A stretch of DNA of 64,000 bases, taken from Ctenosaura bakeri (Eukaryota > Chordata > Lepidosauria > Squamata > Iguanidae). Each line of letters opens with the position of its first letter. The stretch's first letter is position 1. This document shows positions 1 through 12,160 of this stretch, piece after piece. The position numbers and the translations under genes were made by a program. Below the pieces are notes generated by a model. The model had not been told where the DNA came from, did no database searches, and worked only from the letters and a program-made list of their open reading frames with translations. The DNA is taken from positions 310,001-374,000 of the forward strand of contig CAOLHI010000255.1 in NCBI GenBank assembly GCA_948474755.1. The letters run 5' to 3'.

Positions 1-1485
1 ATAATGTTTGGTAAGCAGTTGTAACAGCGCTGTAACTGTTAGGATTGCCAGCTTCCTTGCTTTGGCCTTATGCTTGTGTGCAAGGACCAAAGATGAGGGC
101 TGTAATAATTGGTTCAACGCCCGCTTGCTAGTGGCATACATTTTAGTTTATTAACACTGTTACGACTAATAGGCTTCATTTTAAAGCACTTCATATTAGT
201 CCACATACTTCATAAGCACGCAGTAACTCCGGCGACAGCCCTGTAACAGATTACATCGTTATAGAAAGCTTCAGACAGTGAACTGCACAAGGCTACCTAT
301 GACAAAACGAAACATAACAAGCAAAACAAAACAAAAAACATATATATAGAACCTAAGGTTTACCTGCGCACTGGCTTAGCTTCTAATTGCACCATGGTTA
401 TGGCGGGGCCGTTTTACAAGGAATTAAGTATACACACACATGTTCAGGATGGCCGTTTTGCTTCAATCATGAAAGTCTAATGTTGTGTCTCACCTCTTCC
501 GTTGCAGAAATAACAGGTTCTGAAATTCACATTCAAGCCTTCCACCTAATCCACTGGCCTTTCCTAGTGGTTCCTTCCCAGCACCTCCTGTGGTAAAGAT
601 TAACCAACCAGCCGGCTAGCCGATGGACATGCCATCCCTTTCTCAATGGTGTGATTGAATTAACTACAATGTATTAATTTTACAGGAAAGCGGTTGTCAG
701 AATCTTCGGTGGCCACAGAGATTATTGGTTCACTTTCTTCTCCCCCTATTCTCCTCCCATAACCTTAATGTTCTGAGATGTCCACTTAGTCTCACTCAAT
801 AACAGATCGGGTAGTCAGCAGCAGGCTCATCAAGGATGGGGGTGGCACCTAGTGAACCTTGAGTCTCTCATACCACTGTCTGAATCCGGGGTTTAAGATT
901 CTCTGGCTAAGAAGGTTAAGCAGGAATGGAGTGAGGGAAGTCAGATGAGAACAGCTGCTAGTTCATTAGCTCGGGGTAGTATGCTTTTCATTCATACCCC
1001 CACTCCTCAGTTTTTTCTGGCATCGGGAATCATATTGAATTGCAGAAAAACAATTTTATTTCAGTAGCTATCAGCTCCTATCAAAGCTACCTAATCCAGT
1101 CACCTATTGACAACAGAGACGTATGGTGGCGAGCTCACTGAGGGGATAACTAGGAGGTGGTGAATGCAGGAAACAATAACACACGCACACAATTGATGCC
1201 ATATCCAAATTAAAGGTTTCCGAACAAATTTAATTGCATTGTAGCAGACCCAGGAACATGAACAGGCAAGATGGGTACCTAGATAAATGGACTACGCAGA
1301 GGTTCATCATATAGTCAGAGTCTGCTTAATACAACACAACTAAATTCGGATTGACTTTAATTAGCCAATTCGCAGCCTTTCATTTTCCTCACTTGTAACA
1401 CCATGTATAACCAGTACTTTACCATCGCTAATAAGCACAACATCTTTATACAAAAATTTCCCTAGTTACACTATGAAACAAACAT
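1..1485. other. Intronic stretch, nothing recognised
   Basis: No coding similarity, structured repeat or RNA gene was recognised. Only short open frames occur. It could hold a degraded 5' part (reverse transcriptase, gag) of the DIRS-type element that follows, but I could not read such motifs. Confidence 0.5.
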
Positions 1486-1489
1486 GATC

Positions 1490-1800
1490 ATGGTAGCCTG
1501 GGGGGCACATTTTGGGTGGAAGGTATGGTGAACTTTATTCAGTTACTGTACTCAGAAATAAATACCTTGACTCATCAATGTCCCTGGGCCATTTTATTTA
1601 GGCTCAAGTTTGTGGATATCTGGTCTCCTCTGCAGGAGGGCTTTCCTGACAAACACAACACTGCAGGTGGTGCTCAAGGATGACCCAGTGCTGGGCGAAG
1701 TGGGCCTTACATTTGATCTTACGTTTATGGAGTTTTTTCCAGGTAGCTGTTCACGTCTGGGCACGTGGAACGCTTCATAGAGCTGGCAACAGACGCGGCA
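1490..1800 (+). pseudogene. RNase H-like remnant of the DIRS-type element
   Basis: A frame near 1490 reads VAWGAHFG, resembling the start of the DIRS RNase H domain. Further on, a block reading DPVLGEVGLTFDLTFMEFFP followed by VAVHVWA resembles the conserved LE-FP segment and following helix of that domain. Frames are interrupted and the match is short. The position immediately upstream of the recombinase supports the call. Confidence 0.45.
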
Positions 1801-1929
1801 GCCCTGCAAGAACCAAGGCCCTCCGACCTGTGGAAGTTCGGTCGGTAAAGTAACGGGGATGATGGGTTGGTCATATCGCGCCCAGCGCTTACAGCAGGGC
1901 GGCTTGGGAATTCAGCAGTTTTTTTGTTT

Positions 1930-2615
1930 TTTTTTCGTAAGTCCAGCGGTTAAAGGATGCGTGGCTGGTCCCGGTAGACTGCATTTTGCAGTTTACGTGC
2001 TCATGATTTCGAGTGTTCGCCTTGTCCTTTGCCCAGGGCTTGAGGCTTACCGGATCCCACTAGTGATTTGCAGCCTAAGGGGTTTGGACGGCGCATGGGC
2101 AGTCTGGTGTTCCTCAGCATATGAGGCTCTTTTGTTCCATGCAGCGGCCCTCACTGTAATTTTGGGGCAGGAAGAGTAAGCAAGTTGGTTGCTCAGAGTA
2201 AAGGGGGGATAGGTATGGCAGGACCGTGGAATTTCGGGACCTGACATGGGGCGAGTGACATTTATGTTTGCTTATGAGAGGATCAAAGACAGATCAGGCC
2301 AAGTGGGGTGCTGTTGTGACTTTACGGGACGGTTCTGATGCAACCTGGTGCTCAGCCAGGGCGCTTAGAGCATATAATGCCAGCCGAGGGATGCATGCGG
2401 GGCTCACTAAGTGTCAATTCTGAACCATTACTAAGAAGGCCCTGCTACAATTGAGCCCGCACGGCGTTAAGCTTGGCACACGCTCATTGTGCATAGGGGC
2501 AGCCTCCACTGCAGCAATGATGAGCATGAGCAAGGATGGCATAGGAGGTTTGGTAGGTGGAAGTCCTTGGCGTTCCGACACTATGTCAGGCCAATTGACC
2601 TGCATTAACATTCTG
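1930..2615 (+). pseudogene. Tyrosine recombinase (YR integrase) of DIRS/Ngaro-type element, inactivated
   Basis: This is the recombinase that would join the circular cDNA of the element to the genome. Readable blocks, in order, are LVPVDCILQF near 1960-2000 and SSAYEALLFHAAAL at 2114-2155 in one frame. After a frameshift come SKTDQAKWGAVVTLRDG, CSARALRAYNASRG (about 2283-2395) and GTRSLCIGAAST (about 2478-2515). The last block corresponds to the HxxR catalytic box (usually GTHSFRIGAA). Here His has become Arg and Arg has become Cys, so two catalytic residues are gone. A WRSD block near 2570 corresponds to the region just before the catalytic tyrosine. Confidence 0.8.
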
Positions 2616-2654
2616 GTTCCTTTCAGATTGACCTGCTTTGGAAAGGTGGAAGCG

Positions 2655-3195
2655 AGTTGATCTGTGGCTACAGCTTCATCTTCTGGGCAAAGCAGTATGC
2701 TCGCAAGGGTTATATGGGCCCGAACCCGGGATTGGGTGATTGGGCATCCATACGCTGGCTTGGCAAGAGTGGCCACAGTGGCATGGCTTGCTACCTATGT
2801 TGCTCAGGGAGTGCAGTGGGCCTCCCCTGGATGTACTGGTCATTCACCTGGCTGGTAATGACCTTGGACTGCTGAAAGGAAAGGCCTTGGTATACAGGCC
2901 TGTCAGGTTATGCAGCCTATCCAAGATACATGGCCTCACGCTAGTATTGTTTGGTCTGCATCGGTTCAAAGCCGAATATGGGGAGGGGGCGCTGACCCTC
3001 GACACAGAGAAGCGCCCGCAGATGGGCGAACAGGGTGATTCGCTTTGCCTTGAGACAGGACTTGGGGCTATTGCATCCCTTGCACTGATATTGTTTATAA
3101 AACAGAGCTGTATTGACATGATGGCGTACACTTGTCACCAGAGGGCGACGAGATTTTCTACAGGATTTGCAAAAGGGGGCTGGACTAGATTCTAA
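2655..3195 (+). pseudogene. SGNH-hydrolase-like ORF of DIRS/Ngaro-type element, frameshifted
   Basis: SGNH esterase-like domains are carried by vertebrate DIRS/Ngaro retrotransposons; their role in the element is not established. Visible blocks are GYSFIFWAKQYARKGY (2663-2710; consensus GHSF, so the block I His is lost), PNPGLG, SIRWLG, then in another frame PPLDVLVIHLAGNDLGLLKG (2822-2880; block III GxND). In a third frame comes VHLSPEGDEIFY (3126-3161; block V His). It is preceded at about 2625 by a pyrimidine-rich tract ending in cag, resembling a splice acceptor that could separate this ORF from the recombinase. Frameshifts make it a pseudogene. Confidence 0.8.
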
Positions 3196-3690
3196 GGGGG
3201 TGGGGGGATAAGGACTAAGCAGAGCTTGCCCTTATCCGTGGCCGGCATGGGGGGGTCTTGAGGTTCGGCGTGTACCTATGGCACCCCTTTTGGGGTGTAG
3301 GATAAATCCTATCCTTGAGGAGGGCCCTGGGATCACCCCACTTGCTATGCAGCGGGGGGTGGGGCCTTGGGGCTCACCTTCCAGACAAGGGCTGGCCAAA
3401 AGTCATCATGCAACTTCAGCGGTTGGCTTTGGGGCCTGGTATTTCGCCCAACGGGCTAGGGGAGATGGTCGGGAGCTGCCTCTTGACCCTAGTCCGAAGA
3501 TGCTGTTGACCCCCCCATCTCCTCAGGTCATAAAATGCAAGTTCAAGTTCACGGTCAAGTTTAAGTTCATGTTTAAGTTCACCCCTTTATGTTAATTAGG
3601 CATATTAATAAATTGCCCTAGTTCAACCCAAGCTCTGTCTGCGATCTCGTTATTTCGTGGGTTGGGCGGCAAAGGAATTGGTGCTAAATA
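3196..3690 (+). repeat. 3' terminal region of the DIRS-type element
   Basis: G-rich and pyrimidine-rich blocks follow the hydrolase. Next come short direct repeats of the type caagttca/taagttca (3538-3586), a tract with aataaa (about 3607) and a final block containing gtgggttgggcggcaaagg (about 3656-3675). Sequence beyond about 3690 returns to AT-rich intron, so I place the 3' border there. The repeat structure expected of split direct repeats could not be verified because the 5' end is missing. Confidence 0.5.
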
Positions 3691-6600
3691 GCCCCATTTT
3701 TCTTTATGCTAGGACTTTGTGTTAGTAATGCCAAAAATCTACCAGGCTCTACAATTTCACATTTTCATTTCCTTCTTCAAATACTTACACTGTGTTACAG
3801 CTTTAATAAGGTTTCATTTTTATTGCAGTGCCACTTATTAGCCATGATGAGAATAAGTGTAAGGAGATTTCCCGCCTAATTCCTTGTTTAATGGGCTTCC
3901 TGGGTAGGATTGGGGTTGGAGAATGACTGGATGATTCACACAATCAATAATGGTATACTAAAGCTTTTATCCATCTCAATGGCTCAAATGCTGTCTACAT
4001 GGGTAATGATCACATCATCACAAAATAATATAGCTAACAAGACTCTGCTCCAAATTACCTTCTTTTGCCAGAATATAAAATCTTGCTGAGCATGGCAATT
4101 TCTGCTGAGATTCACCACTCCACCCTGTCCATTCCCTCCCGGAAAATATTTACCTAAAACCTTGAATAGTCCTTCCATTGATGCAAATTGCAACCATTCC
4201 ACCCTGTCTCATTTTATGTGATCCTTCTCCATGTCTTGCCAGAAATCTTCCACAGAGGATGTACTCAGCATCGCTCCCTGAGGGTGTAGTGACAGCAAAT
4301 CTACCCACAGAACCACATGTTTTCACATACTTCTCTTCCTCCAGGTTTACCTACTGGGGATTCTACTGTGAAGCAACAGGTATCTTCCTACATTCTCCTC
4401 TAATCTATACAGGACTAGCTCTTGTAGTAATTTATATACTGTGAGGCCATAAAATATCATATAGCCTTCCTTTTAAGTTTCCTGATTCCTATTTTCAGTA
4501 CTGTGATGCAAACATGGTATAAAAGCATACAACTCAATGCAACTTCTAGACTTTTGCCTCATCTAAAAGAATTTGCTTCTAAAATGCAAATTCTAGACTT
4601 TATCCTCATCTAAAAGCCTGTTCAAGTGTTGATAGCTGATCTGATCTTTATCCATTAAAATCATTTACTTTTTGCTCAGACTCTACTTCCCTTGCACCCA
4701 AGCCAATCATAAACAAACCAAAAAAGCTTGATTCTGTGCCAATGGAACAAGAACAGGTACATGTCTCACCAACAACACATTAATAAGTCAGCATTTGCAA
4801 ACAGGGAACCAGCAGGCAAGGACTTCAGACTTCAAAGTAAGCTCTCAAAATATCCTATCGCATAATAACACACACGAAAAAGAAATACCCACTCTCAGTG
4901 CCTTATCTTGGAAGTTCACATTGGTTAGACGGTGACCTTTAAAGGATTACCTTAACACGCAGGGAAATCAGTCCCTCTCTGATGTGTTCTATAATTTGTA
5001 ATAAAAAAAATGGCCCCATGACTGACGTTTAAGTTGAGAAGGAAAAGGGGGAGGATGAGGGGAGGAAAAAAAAGAAAGGCAGCTTAAATTTCTCCCAACA
5101 TAAGCTGGAGCTCAGATATAAAGCCATTTGACTTTCAAAGGCCACAACTATGATAGCTGACTGCCAATTTGCAGTTTGCAATGTAACGCTCTTACTCCAT
5201 AAACTAGGGCAACAGAGAATACATCTTTCAAGTCCTAAATCATTTTTCCCCATGAATTCATTTGTTTTGCTGGCATGAAAAAACAGAGATGGGATTCGCA
5301 TTCATCCTCTTTTCCTTCCCACAAATGTACATTTATATTGTTGGCAAAAAAGAACATAAAGGAAATAATGATTTAAACGATACATTTAAAAGCAATCACT
5401 GACACTTCTTCCTCCCTGCCATGCACAGGTGTGAAGTGTGGGGGTTGATCTGCGATCCAGGCTGTCTTTTCACAAAAGGAAAACGTTTCTCATCATAAAG
5501 ATACCTCTACCTCTCCATCAGTCATTTATGCTTTATTTTCCACCCTACATTATTTGAGGTATGGAGGGAAAGCTGAATTTATTTTGTGCATGTGCACATT
5601 AAACAATTTCTTTCATTTTCCATTTCTTTTGTGAATTTGCTTTTTCTTTCCAACTTGTTTTGTTCCAGGTTTCTTTGTTTATTATTACAGTAAGAGCTAT
5701 CAGCTTTTTTCATTAACAGTGAATTGAAAACTGCCTTTCCCAAGACTGCCACCCATTTGCCATCACAGTTCAACCTGTCAGATTGTTCCCTTGCAAGGAA
5801 CACCAAATAGCCCTTTGGTGGTTTCTAATGGCTACTATACGAAGTAAGTATCATTTGTCTTTAAAGATGTGGAAAATATTTAATCTAAGCAAAGTTAGAA
5901 GAGTCTTCCAGATTCCTGAATGTGGCCTAAAAGAAACCACACTCGTCTTTGCACTTTCCTGTTTCTGGGTGGCTGAACTTATGACTACCTGTGATGCATA
6001 GCCCTGCCTCCCAAAAAGTATGTGGCAAATCTGCAGAGCAACCACTTGTATAACTTGGTAAAAGACAAGGCCACACTGGTCCTCAAGCTCATGGGCAGGG
6101 CTACATGGTACAACCCATTCCACCATCCCATGTTCATGTATGCAGGCATAAGAAAACAAAAATGCAGTTCAAATTTTTCCATATTCAAGGCCATTAGTTC
6201 CACGATACCTAGATGGTTTGAGTTTTTTTAAGCCCAGCATCTACATTTTATGGACAGAAACTAGCTTTCAACTGGCCCAGTGTATCCTAGTTGCTTTTAT
6301 TCATTCTTTATTGGAAAGTAGGGCTACATGATGCTTTGAGGCTCCTGCCATAATGTCCATGTATTCTGGCCATCTAATATATCAGACCTGGTTCAGTGCA
6401 CCTTCTTCTTCCCTTTTAGCACTGTTACAAGATTCTCCTTGTGCTTTTCAAAGAAGCTTTAAGTAACCTGAGATGTACAACTTTGATTGGTTTGCTCCAG
6501 GTATAAAGATAATAATTTTCAAACTCTGAATTTATATCCTGATCCTTCCGATCTCAGTCTTTGATCATCTTGGTTGTCTAATTAAAAAACACCTAAAAAC

Positions 6601-8312
6601 TGGTTTAGATGTTAGTAGGGATAGGTGAATATCTATAGGATCTCATACTGACATGAATCAGCACTAGGAGTCAAAGAAAAATATTGATATACCTACAAAT
6701 GTTTACAAGGGACTACAATGGAAAAAGACAGATTTTTTTTTTCACACTTAGCACAGGGCAAGAAAGCATATGGAGACTGATCTTCACATTAAGTACGTTA
6801 TGGATGAGAGATAATCAGGCAGGTGTCATGACTTCAATGATGGTATTTAAGCAATACTGGAAAGTTTCCATTCCCCTTGTTTTGATTCATACATTTAGCA
6901 TCAAAAAGGCACATGGCATTTGGCATGCACAGCTGTTTCTGACTTCAGATGGGATTTCAGAATATACAGTAGATGCTTATAAAATATTCTGTGTTACTTT
7001 CACAATCATCCAGGGTGACATTTATTTATGGTATTTTGTTGCTGCTCTAAATAACTAGATAGAACTGGCCTGTTTATTTGTGATCGATGAGATATGAACC
7101 AAGCTTCTGGGAATTTCTGGCACTTCAGGTTCAATTTGCAATAAGGGTAAGAAGTAACTGTTGCTCATCTACAAGAATGAAAGTGGAGGCAAGACACAGA
7201 AAGGAGCAAGGCTGGAGGACTGAACTGTGTTCCATTTCCACTGCCTTGCCTCTTAATGTTTATTCCAGCTTCCATCAAGCCAAGCTCTCTCACAGCAGAG
7301 AAAAAAGGTTTGTTGTTTTTTTTAAAAAAAAATCAACTGTCTATATTATAGTACTGTCCGCATTACAAAACACACCCTTGGGTTTTAGTGAATTCAGAAG
7401 TGTTGACTACAGGGAACGTTACATTTTTCTTATAGCCCTAGGTGCCATACATACAATCAAATCCTGTAGATGTTGCTTATTGTGACACTTCATTCCAAAC
7501 AAGCACGCTTAAGATGATAGCTTTAGGCACTGTAGAAGTCTGGTCCATTGGTGCTCTTTCTCCTTTGGGTCTGCAGCTCATCTCATGTTCAGGCTGAATG
7601 GTCACACAACATTATGTCATTCATTTTCACAATAAGACCAAGGGAAGGGCCACTAGCATATACATTTGCAAATAAAAGTGAATGCTTTGCCCAAGATCAG
7701 TCATAGCACTCCTCATAAATAATCCTTCCTCTGTTCTCACTTCTCATTTTCAATAGGATCCATCAATGGGAACAGCTTGTCATGCCACTGAATAATGTTA
7801 TCATACCTGAGAACTGAGAAGGACTTTGTACTTTGCAGTTAATGTGTCCTTTTACAAATATAATCAATAGCTTGCCATGGCTGGCCTGAGTAGCGTGTGA
7901 CAGCCAATGAAAGAAGTTTCTGAGGATGGGGATGATGACAGCAATTTTGGCTTTGGAACAAAAGCAGTGGGCAAGTGTTCTTTGACCAGTGAAAGCTCTG
8001 TTGTGGTTGGGAGAGGCAGTTCTGTAGTTTAGACTGATTGATACAAATCCATCCTGATTTTTGGCAGGATCTCAGGGTGGTCCCATCATATAGAAGGCCA
8101 CTGGCTGCTTCCACCCCCAAACTCAAGCTCACACAAGGTGTTTATTTATTTTAAAGCATAAAGGATTGCTTGATCTGTTTCACTACCCTGCTGCTTTTCC
8201 AAGCTGCTTTTGTTATAGCCATTCTCTGTTTGGACGGTGGGGTGCAAGAACATGGAACACAGCTGATTACCCTCAAACTGGGATGCTCAACCATTCCCCT
8301 TGAAGGAAGACT
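3691..8312. other. Intronic stretch, mostly anonymous
   Basis: AT-rich DNA without recognisable genes. Open frames of up to 132 codons (6684-7058 and 7087-7485) have no recognised similarity and no codon signal. One short tandem duplication is listed separately. Confidence 0.5.
4539..4616. repeat. Short tandem duplication (about 46-bp unit, two copies)
   Basis: The segments 4539-4569 and 4585-4616 are near-copies sharing ttctagactt and cctcatctaaaag, separated by a short A/T-rich linker. It looks like a simple local duplication. Confidence 0.7.
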
Positions 8313-8748
8313 TCATTGTTACTGCAGTCCAGGCCTACCTGGAGATAGCACTCGATATCACTTTGATCTCAAACAACTCAGCTTTCCTCTGCCACCCCGC
8401 TCCACGTGTTTGTGAGGCCTCCGGACAAGCACGTAAACAGGCACGGCCGATAATTGCTGGACATTCCATTCTCCACCAAGGCAGGCCAGATAACGCTGGT
8501 TCGTCGCTTCAGGGACCTCTCCGGCAAACACCTCATTGCATATGTGCAATACTAACAAAGGCTCCCTGCCCCGAGCAGGTAACCTGACAAAGCTATACTA
8601 AGTGTTCCGTATTTGCATACTGGCTACACTATTGTTAATTCGGCTCTAAGTCAATCATGCTAAAACCTGACCTTTCCAAGGCTTTGTCCCGCTCCTAAAA
8701 CGTATTGTTCTCACCAAGTAAGGTATGGCCTGCAGTCACACTTCACCC

Positions 8749-8755
8749 TATAAAA
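8749..8755 (+). promoter_or_regulatory. TATA box of solo LTR A copy 1
   Basis: TATAAAA in a conserved block (ccctataaaacc) shared with the second copy of this LTR. It marks the U3 promoter. Confidence 0.75.
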
Positions 8756-8800
8756 CCCCCTGATTCCAAGACCTTCTTCGATCACTCCCGAGTTCCAGAT

Positions 8801-8976
8801 CGCCTTGCTGCTGCTTTGCTTGACGAGCCGTCCCCTCAGTTCCAGTGACTGAGCCCGCTCAACCGCGGATCGCTCTGGATTTCCATCCCGCCCTGTTGCC
8901 GCTTTGCCTGGCGGGCCTTCCCCTCAGTTCCGGTAACTGAGACTGCTCAACCCCAGACCGCTCTGCCGCGCTGAGT
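8801..8976 (+). repeat. 88-bp tandem duplication inside solo LTR A copy 1
   Basis: Segment 8801-8888 (starting cgccttgctgctgctttgct) is repeated at 8889-8976 (starting cgccctgttgccgctttgcc) with scattered substitutions. Both contain cccctcagttcc and gctcaacc. The related LTR at 21903-22515 has only one unit, so the duplication arose in this lineage or subfamily. Confidence 0.85.
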
Positions 8977-9131
8977 TTCTTTATTGCGCCCCAACCCCTG
9001 CTCTCAAGGTCCAGGACTACGAGAACAGGTGTCGTATCATCCCTTTTCCTCTAAAAATCCCTATTTCAAGTCAATCTCTGATTCTCTAGTTAGCTGTGTG
9101 ACTGTGGTGTCTTTAATATTTGTCTGTATTT

Positions 9132-9137
9132 AATAAA
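9132..9137 (+). promoter_or_regulatory. Polyadenylation signal of solo LTR A copy 1
   Basis: AATAAA in the context tctgtatttaataaaacatc, about 380 bp after the TATA box and conserved in the second copy. Confidence 0.7.
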
Positions 9138-9333
9138 ACATCATTCTTGCTATTTTAAACTGTGACTACTTCCCTGACCTGACCCCATAGATGCTGGGTT
9201 GCAAGATCCTGCTAAGCTACCCTGCCTCTCGCTAGCTTTCATGAGTGCTCCAGCTAATTTCCCCCAAAGTCATGTTGTTGTTTGGTTATTTAGGTGTCCC
9301 TCCCGGGACCCCCAGAGATCAGGGTAACATCAT

Positions 9334-10337
9334 GTATGAGTCTGAAACAGCAATACCAGGCATGAATATGCTCCAGAGTCAGCTGGTCAAGGAGAATGAA
9401 GCTGGGATGTTCCACAGAAACTGGTAATGCTGGGAAGGAGAAGGAAATAAGTTGACCAAACACTATTCTCTCTTTTTTTGAGGCCACTTGCAGGGTAACA
9501 TCAGAAGAGATGAGACAACAAGCCCAGGTCCCCTCTATTCACATATTTACCTGCTAAAGCCTTTTCCTAACTAACTATTAAATGTCAGTGTGATTGCCTA
9601 CTACCAACAGACTACATGCAACATAACAAAAGAATCCATGAGAAGAGCTGTGAAAAAAAGAAAGGAAGATTTGCTGGCTTTCAGATCACATCCTGATAAA
9701 CAGAAGCATTAGCAGAAATATTGAGCTTTGTATGAGACAAAATCTAAGGTCAGATAAGATGAAATATCAGTCAGCTAGTCAGTCTTTTGCAAAAAGACAG
9801 CTCATCTCTTTACCCCACACCCCAAAATTAAACAGATAGATAGCCAATGAGTTTGGGCTACATGTGGGACATCTGGAATAAGCCTGATTAGATTTCCAGT
9901 ATTACTATCCAGTGGTTAGAAAACTGGAGTTAGTGTCTAGTATACTCAGTTCAACCAAGTTAATTCCTTTTGGAGAAATTAACTTTCCTGGCAGCGGATC
10001 CCTACCTAAGATAGCAACATTAGCTTCACTCAAAATTCCTCATGTGTTCCGTTTTAGTCGAAATGTCATGTACCAAGGTGCAGGCTGAGGGCGCACACAA
10101 CACCTTAATAAACCTAAGCAGGTCTGTGGCTGAATGGAGTCCACGTGGAATCCCCATGGATATTACTGTGAGTTCCTTAGTGGAAGAAAGGTGGGAAATA
10201 CATATTTTAAACAAGTTAATAAAGAAACCGAGGGATCTACAGAATTTGTTTCATAAAAGTGCTTTCTTGTTCCACAGATATTACACTGAAGTAGGACTCC
10301 AAAAATGCATGCAACAATGTGTCATTTTACACCCTAA
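9334..10337. other. Intronic stretch, nothing recognised
   Basis: Anonymous AT-rich DNA between the LTR and the next repeat. Confidence 0.5.
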
Positions 10338-10510
10338 GAGCACATTCATACTGGATTATACCAAAGGTCAATCTAGTCCAGCATTCTGTCCGGATAGTGG
10401 CAACTAGATATTTGTGGGGACCCCCAAGTAGGACATAAGTGCAATAGCACCTTCCTGCTTATGTTCCCCAGCAACCAGTATTGAGAGACATACTCTGATA
10501 GGAACTCTAT
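10338..10510 (+). repeat. Dispersed sauropsid repeat (LINE 3'-end-like)
   Basis: Contains the string type accaaaggtcaatctagtcc, agcattctgtc, and further on ccagcaaccagtattgagag. This word order is familiar from an abundant reptile repeat that I believe derives from a LINE 3' end. It is diverged, and the exact family is not certain. Confidence 0.5.
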
Positions 10511-12150
10511 TGCTAAAACTAGCATTTAGCTAAAGCACACATTTATAAGTGGTTATAAAACTTTTATGGGAATGAGAAGATAAAATTTCACACAAAAAGG
10601 ATGGTGTAAGCTGCACAGATAAAGCAAAAGGCATTTGACATAACTAGACAAAAATCCAGGGCACACCAGACACACAAAAGAAGGAGGAGAGAGAACCAAT
10701 CAATAAAACGCATAACAAATAATACCCAGTGCCAGAACTAAGAAAAGTGAAAAATGTTAACTTATGTAGAACTATATATACAGGAAGAAACTGCCAAAAA
10801 TCCATAAACTCAGTCCCGCAGAAAGGATAAAATTCTTGTTTGTCAATATCTGCTTAGAACAGTCTCCTGATGTATTGTGTTTTTGAAAACCGTCCCTTAT
10901 ATATACTTTGCTATAGAATGTTCTACAAAATACTGAATCATGAAGCAAGACTTTTCAGCACCACATATATATTTTTCCTGTGTCTATTTACATTTTAAAT
11001 AGCCTAGTTTAAACTATTTATTCAATAGCTGTTCAAACCAGAACGATCCATCATGAATTAATGCAAAATTTCGTGAAAACATCCATGTCCACCTTTAACA
11101 ACACTTCAAAGAAAGATTTAGTTAAATCCAATAAGTAGGACTGCATATAGATGTCAATCAATAGGTACTTTAATATTTCTATTTGTACTTTTCAAATATT
11201 GAAATGTCACACTTATTGCTTCATAATTAGGCGTGAGAGCTAGACACACACATACAAGCCATACTCATCTCTAACGTGGCTCAAATGGTTCTTTGGGGAA
11301 ATGTTTCCAGTACCTATACTTCCCAGCTTTCACTGCGACACTTGAACACCAACTTCAATTTCACAGCATATTTGTTAACTGTATCCCTCTTTCCCCCAAA
11401 TCACATTGTCTCATGCATGAAAACATAAACGACAGAAAAGAGAAAGAGAGCAAGAAAAGCCCATTAGGAAAGACATTTAGGTACATATGCACAGCTCTAT
11501 TTCATTGTTAACAACAATGAACAGGGGTGGGGGAGAATTCACCAAACCAAGAGTGTTAATTGAATTGACACCTCTTATTCAGAAGCCTTTTCTTGGAACA
11601 GGCTATTTGTAAGGAAAAGGTACTAATATTCAGATGCTTACAAAACTGAAATACTGGGGATATTTATGCTCATTGATGTCTGGAACTGAAGCAATATTCT
11701 CCCTCCCCCCACACACAAAAGAATTGTCATCAGATAGAGAAAGAAAAAGAGAGAAGAAGGCGAGGGGGTAGAGGAGGGAAGATATCAATAGGAAAGCAGA
11801 CAGCAAAATGCACACACTTTATGTCCCTGTTTATAATGCCAGCTATTTAGGATTTAATAAATAACACATCATTTCAATTCAATAAATTATTTTTAAATGT
11901 CTAGATTTGCAACACAGAAGTAGGGATATAAAATCTTCACACATCTCATTCTCACAGGCAAGATTAATTTTACCATTTTTCTCTTTGTTCCTAGAGTTGT
12001 TGAAAACTGCATGATTTTTGAAGACCATTCACAATTCAGACCTTATTTTGTCCATTAAAAATTCACATGGAATTTTCTGCACAAAAACAGGATTCTTGCT
12101 TATTTTCCTTGGTGTTCTTTCTTATATGGTTTTAGAATTGCCAGAGGAAA
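10511..12150. other. Intronic stretch, nothing recognised
   Basis: AT-rich anonymous DNA with a purine-rich tract around 11720-11785. No gene or structured repeat was recognised. Confidence 0.5.
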
Positions 12151-12160
12151 AATTAAGGAG

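Larger units (their letters stand above)
1490..3690 (+). mobile_element. Degenerate DIRS/Ngaro-type tyrosine-recombinase retrotransposon (3' two thirds)
   Basis: In order on the plus strand, the element has an RNase H-like remnant, a tyrosine recombinase, an SGNH-type hydrolase and a GC-rich 3' terminal region. This is the layout of vertebrate DIRS/Ngaro retrotransposons, which insert through a tyrosine recombinase rather than a DDE integrase. Reading frames change several times (frame of 1859, then 2283, then 2657, then 2740, then 3126) and catalytic residues are lost, so it is a fossil. No gag or reverse transcriptase could be recognised upstream, so it is truncated or eroded at the 5' side. 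It lies antisense to PRKN and is notably more GC-rich than the flanking intron. Confidence 0.8.
8313..9333 (+). mobile_element. Solo LTR, family A, copy 1, with 4-bp target duplication
   Basis: A 1013-bp long terminal repeat runs from TGTTAC at 8317 to GTAACA at 9329, a perfect 6-bp terminal inverted repeat. It is flanked by the 4-bp target duplication TCAT (8313-8316 and 9330-9333). Inside are a TATA box and a polyadenylation signal in the proper order, giving plus orientation. No internal retroviral region adjoins it, so it is a solo LTR left by recombination between the two ends of a provirus. A relative lies at 21903-22515. The 4-bp duplication fits class I (gamma-like) endogenous retroviruses, though some other LTR elements also make 4 bp. 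Confidence 0.9.

Noticed and set aside
2414..2776. 120-codon minus-strand frame
   Set aside because: It is the antisense shadow of the recombinase and hydrolase remnants, which match known families on the plus strand.
6684..7485. Two open frames of 124 and 132 codons in succession
   Set aside because: No recognised domain, no splice context and composition like flanking AT-rich intron; expected by chance in 64 kb.
7600..7760. Possible MIR fragment (ttgcccaagatcagtcatag)
   Set aside because: A single short word; the rest of the MIR order is not convincing.
8170..8587. Open frames within and before the LTR at 8317
   Set aside because: Their position inside an LTR with TATA box and polyadenylation signal explains the sequence; no protein similarity recognised.
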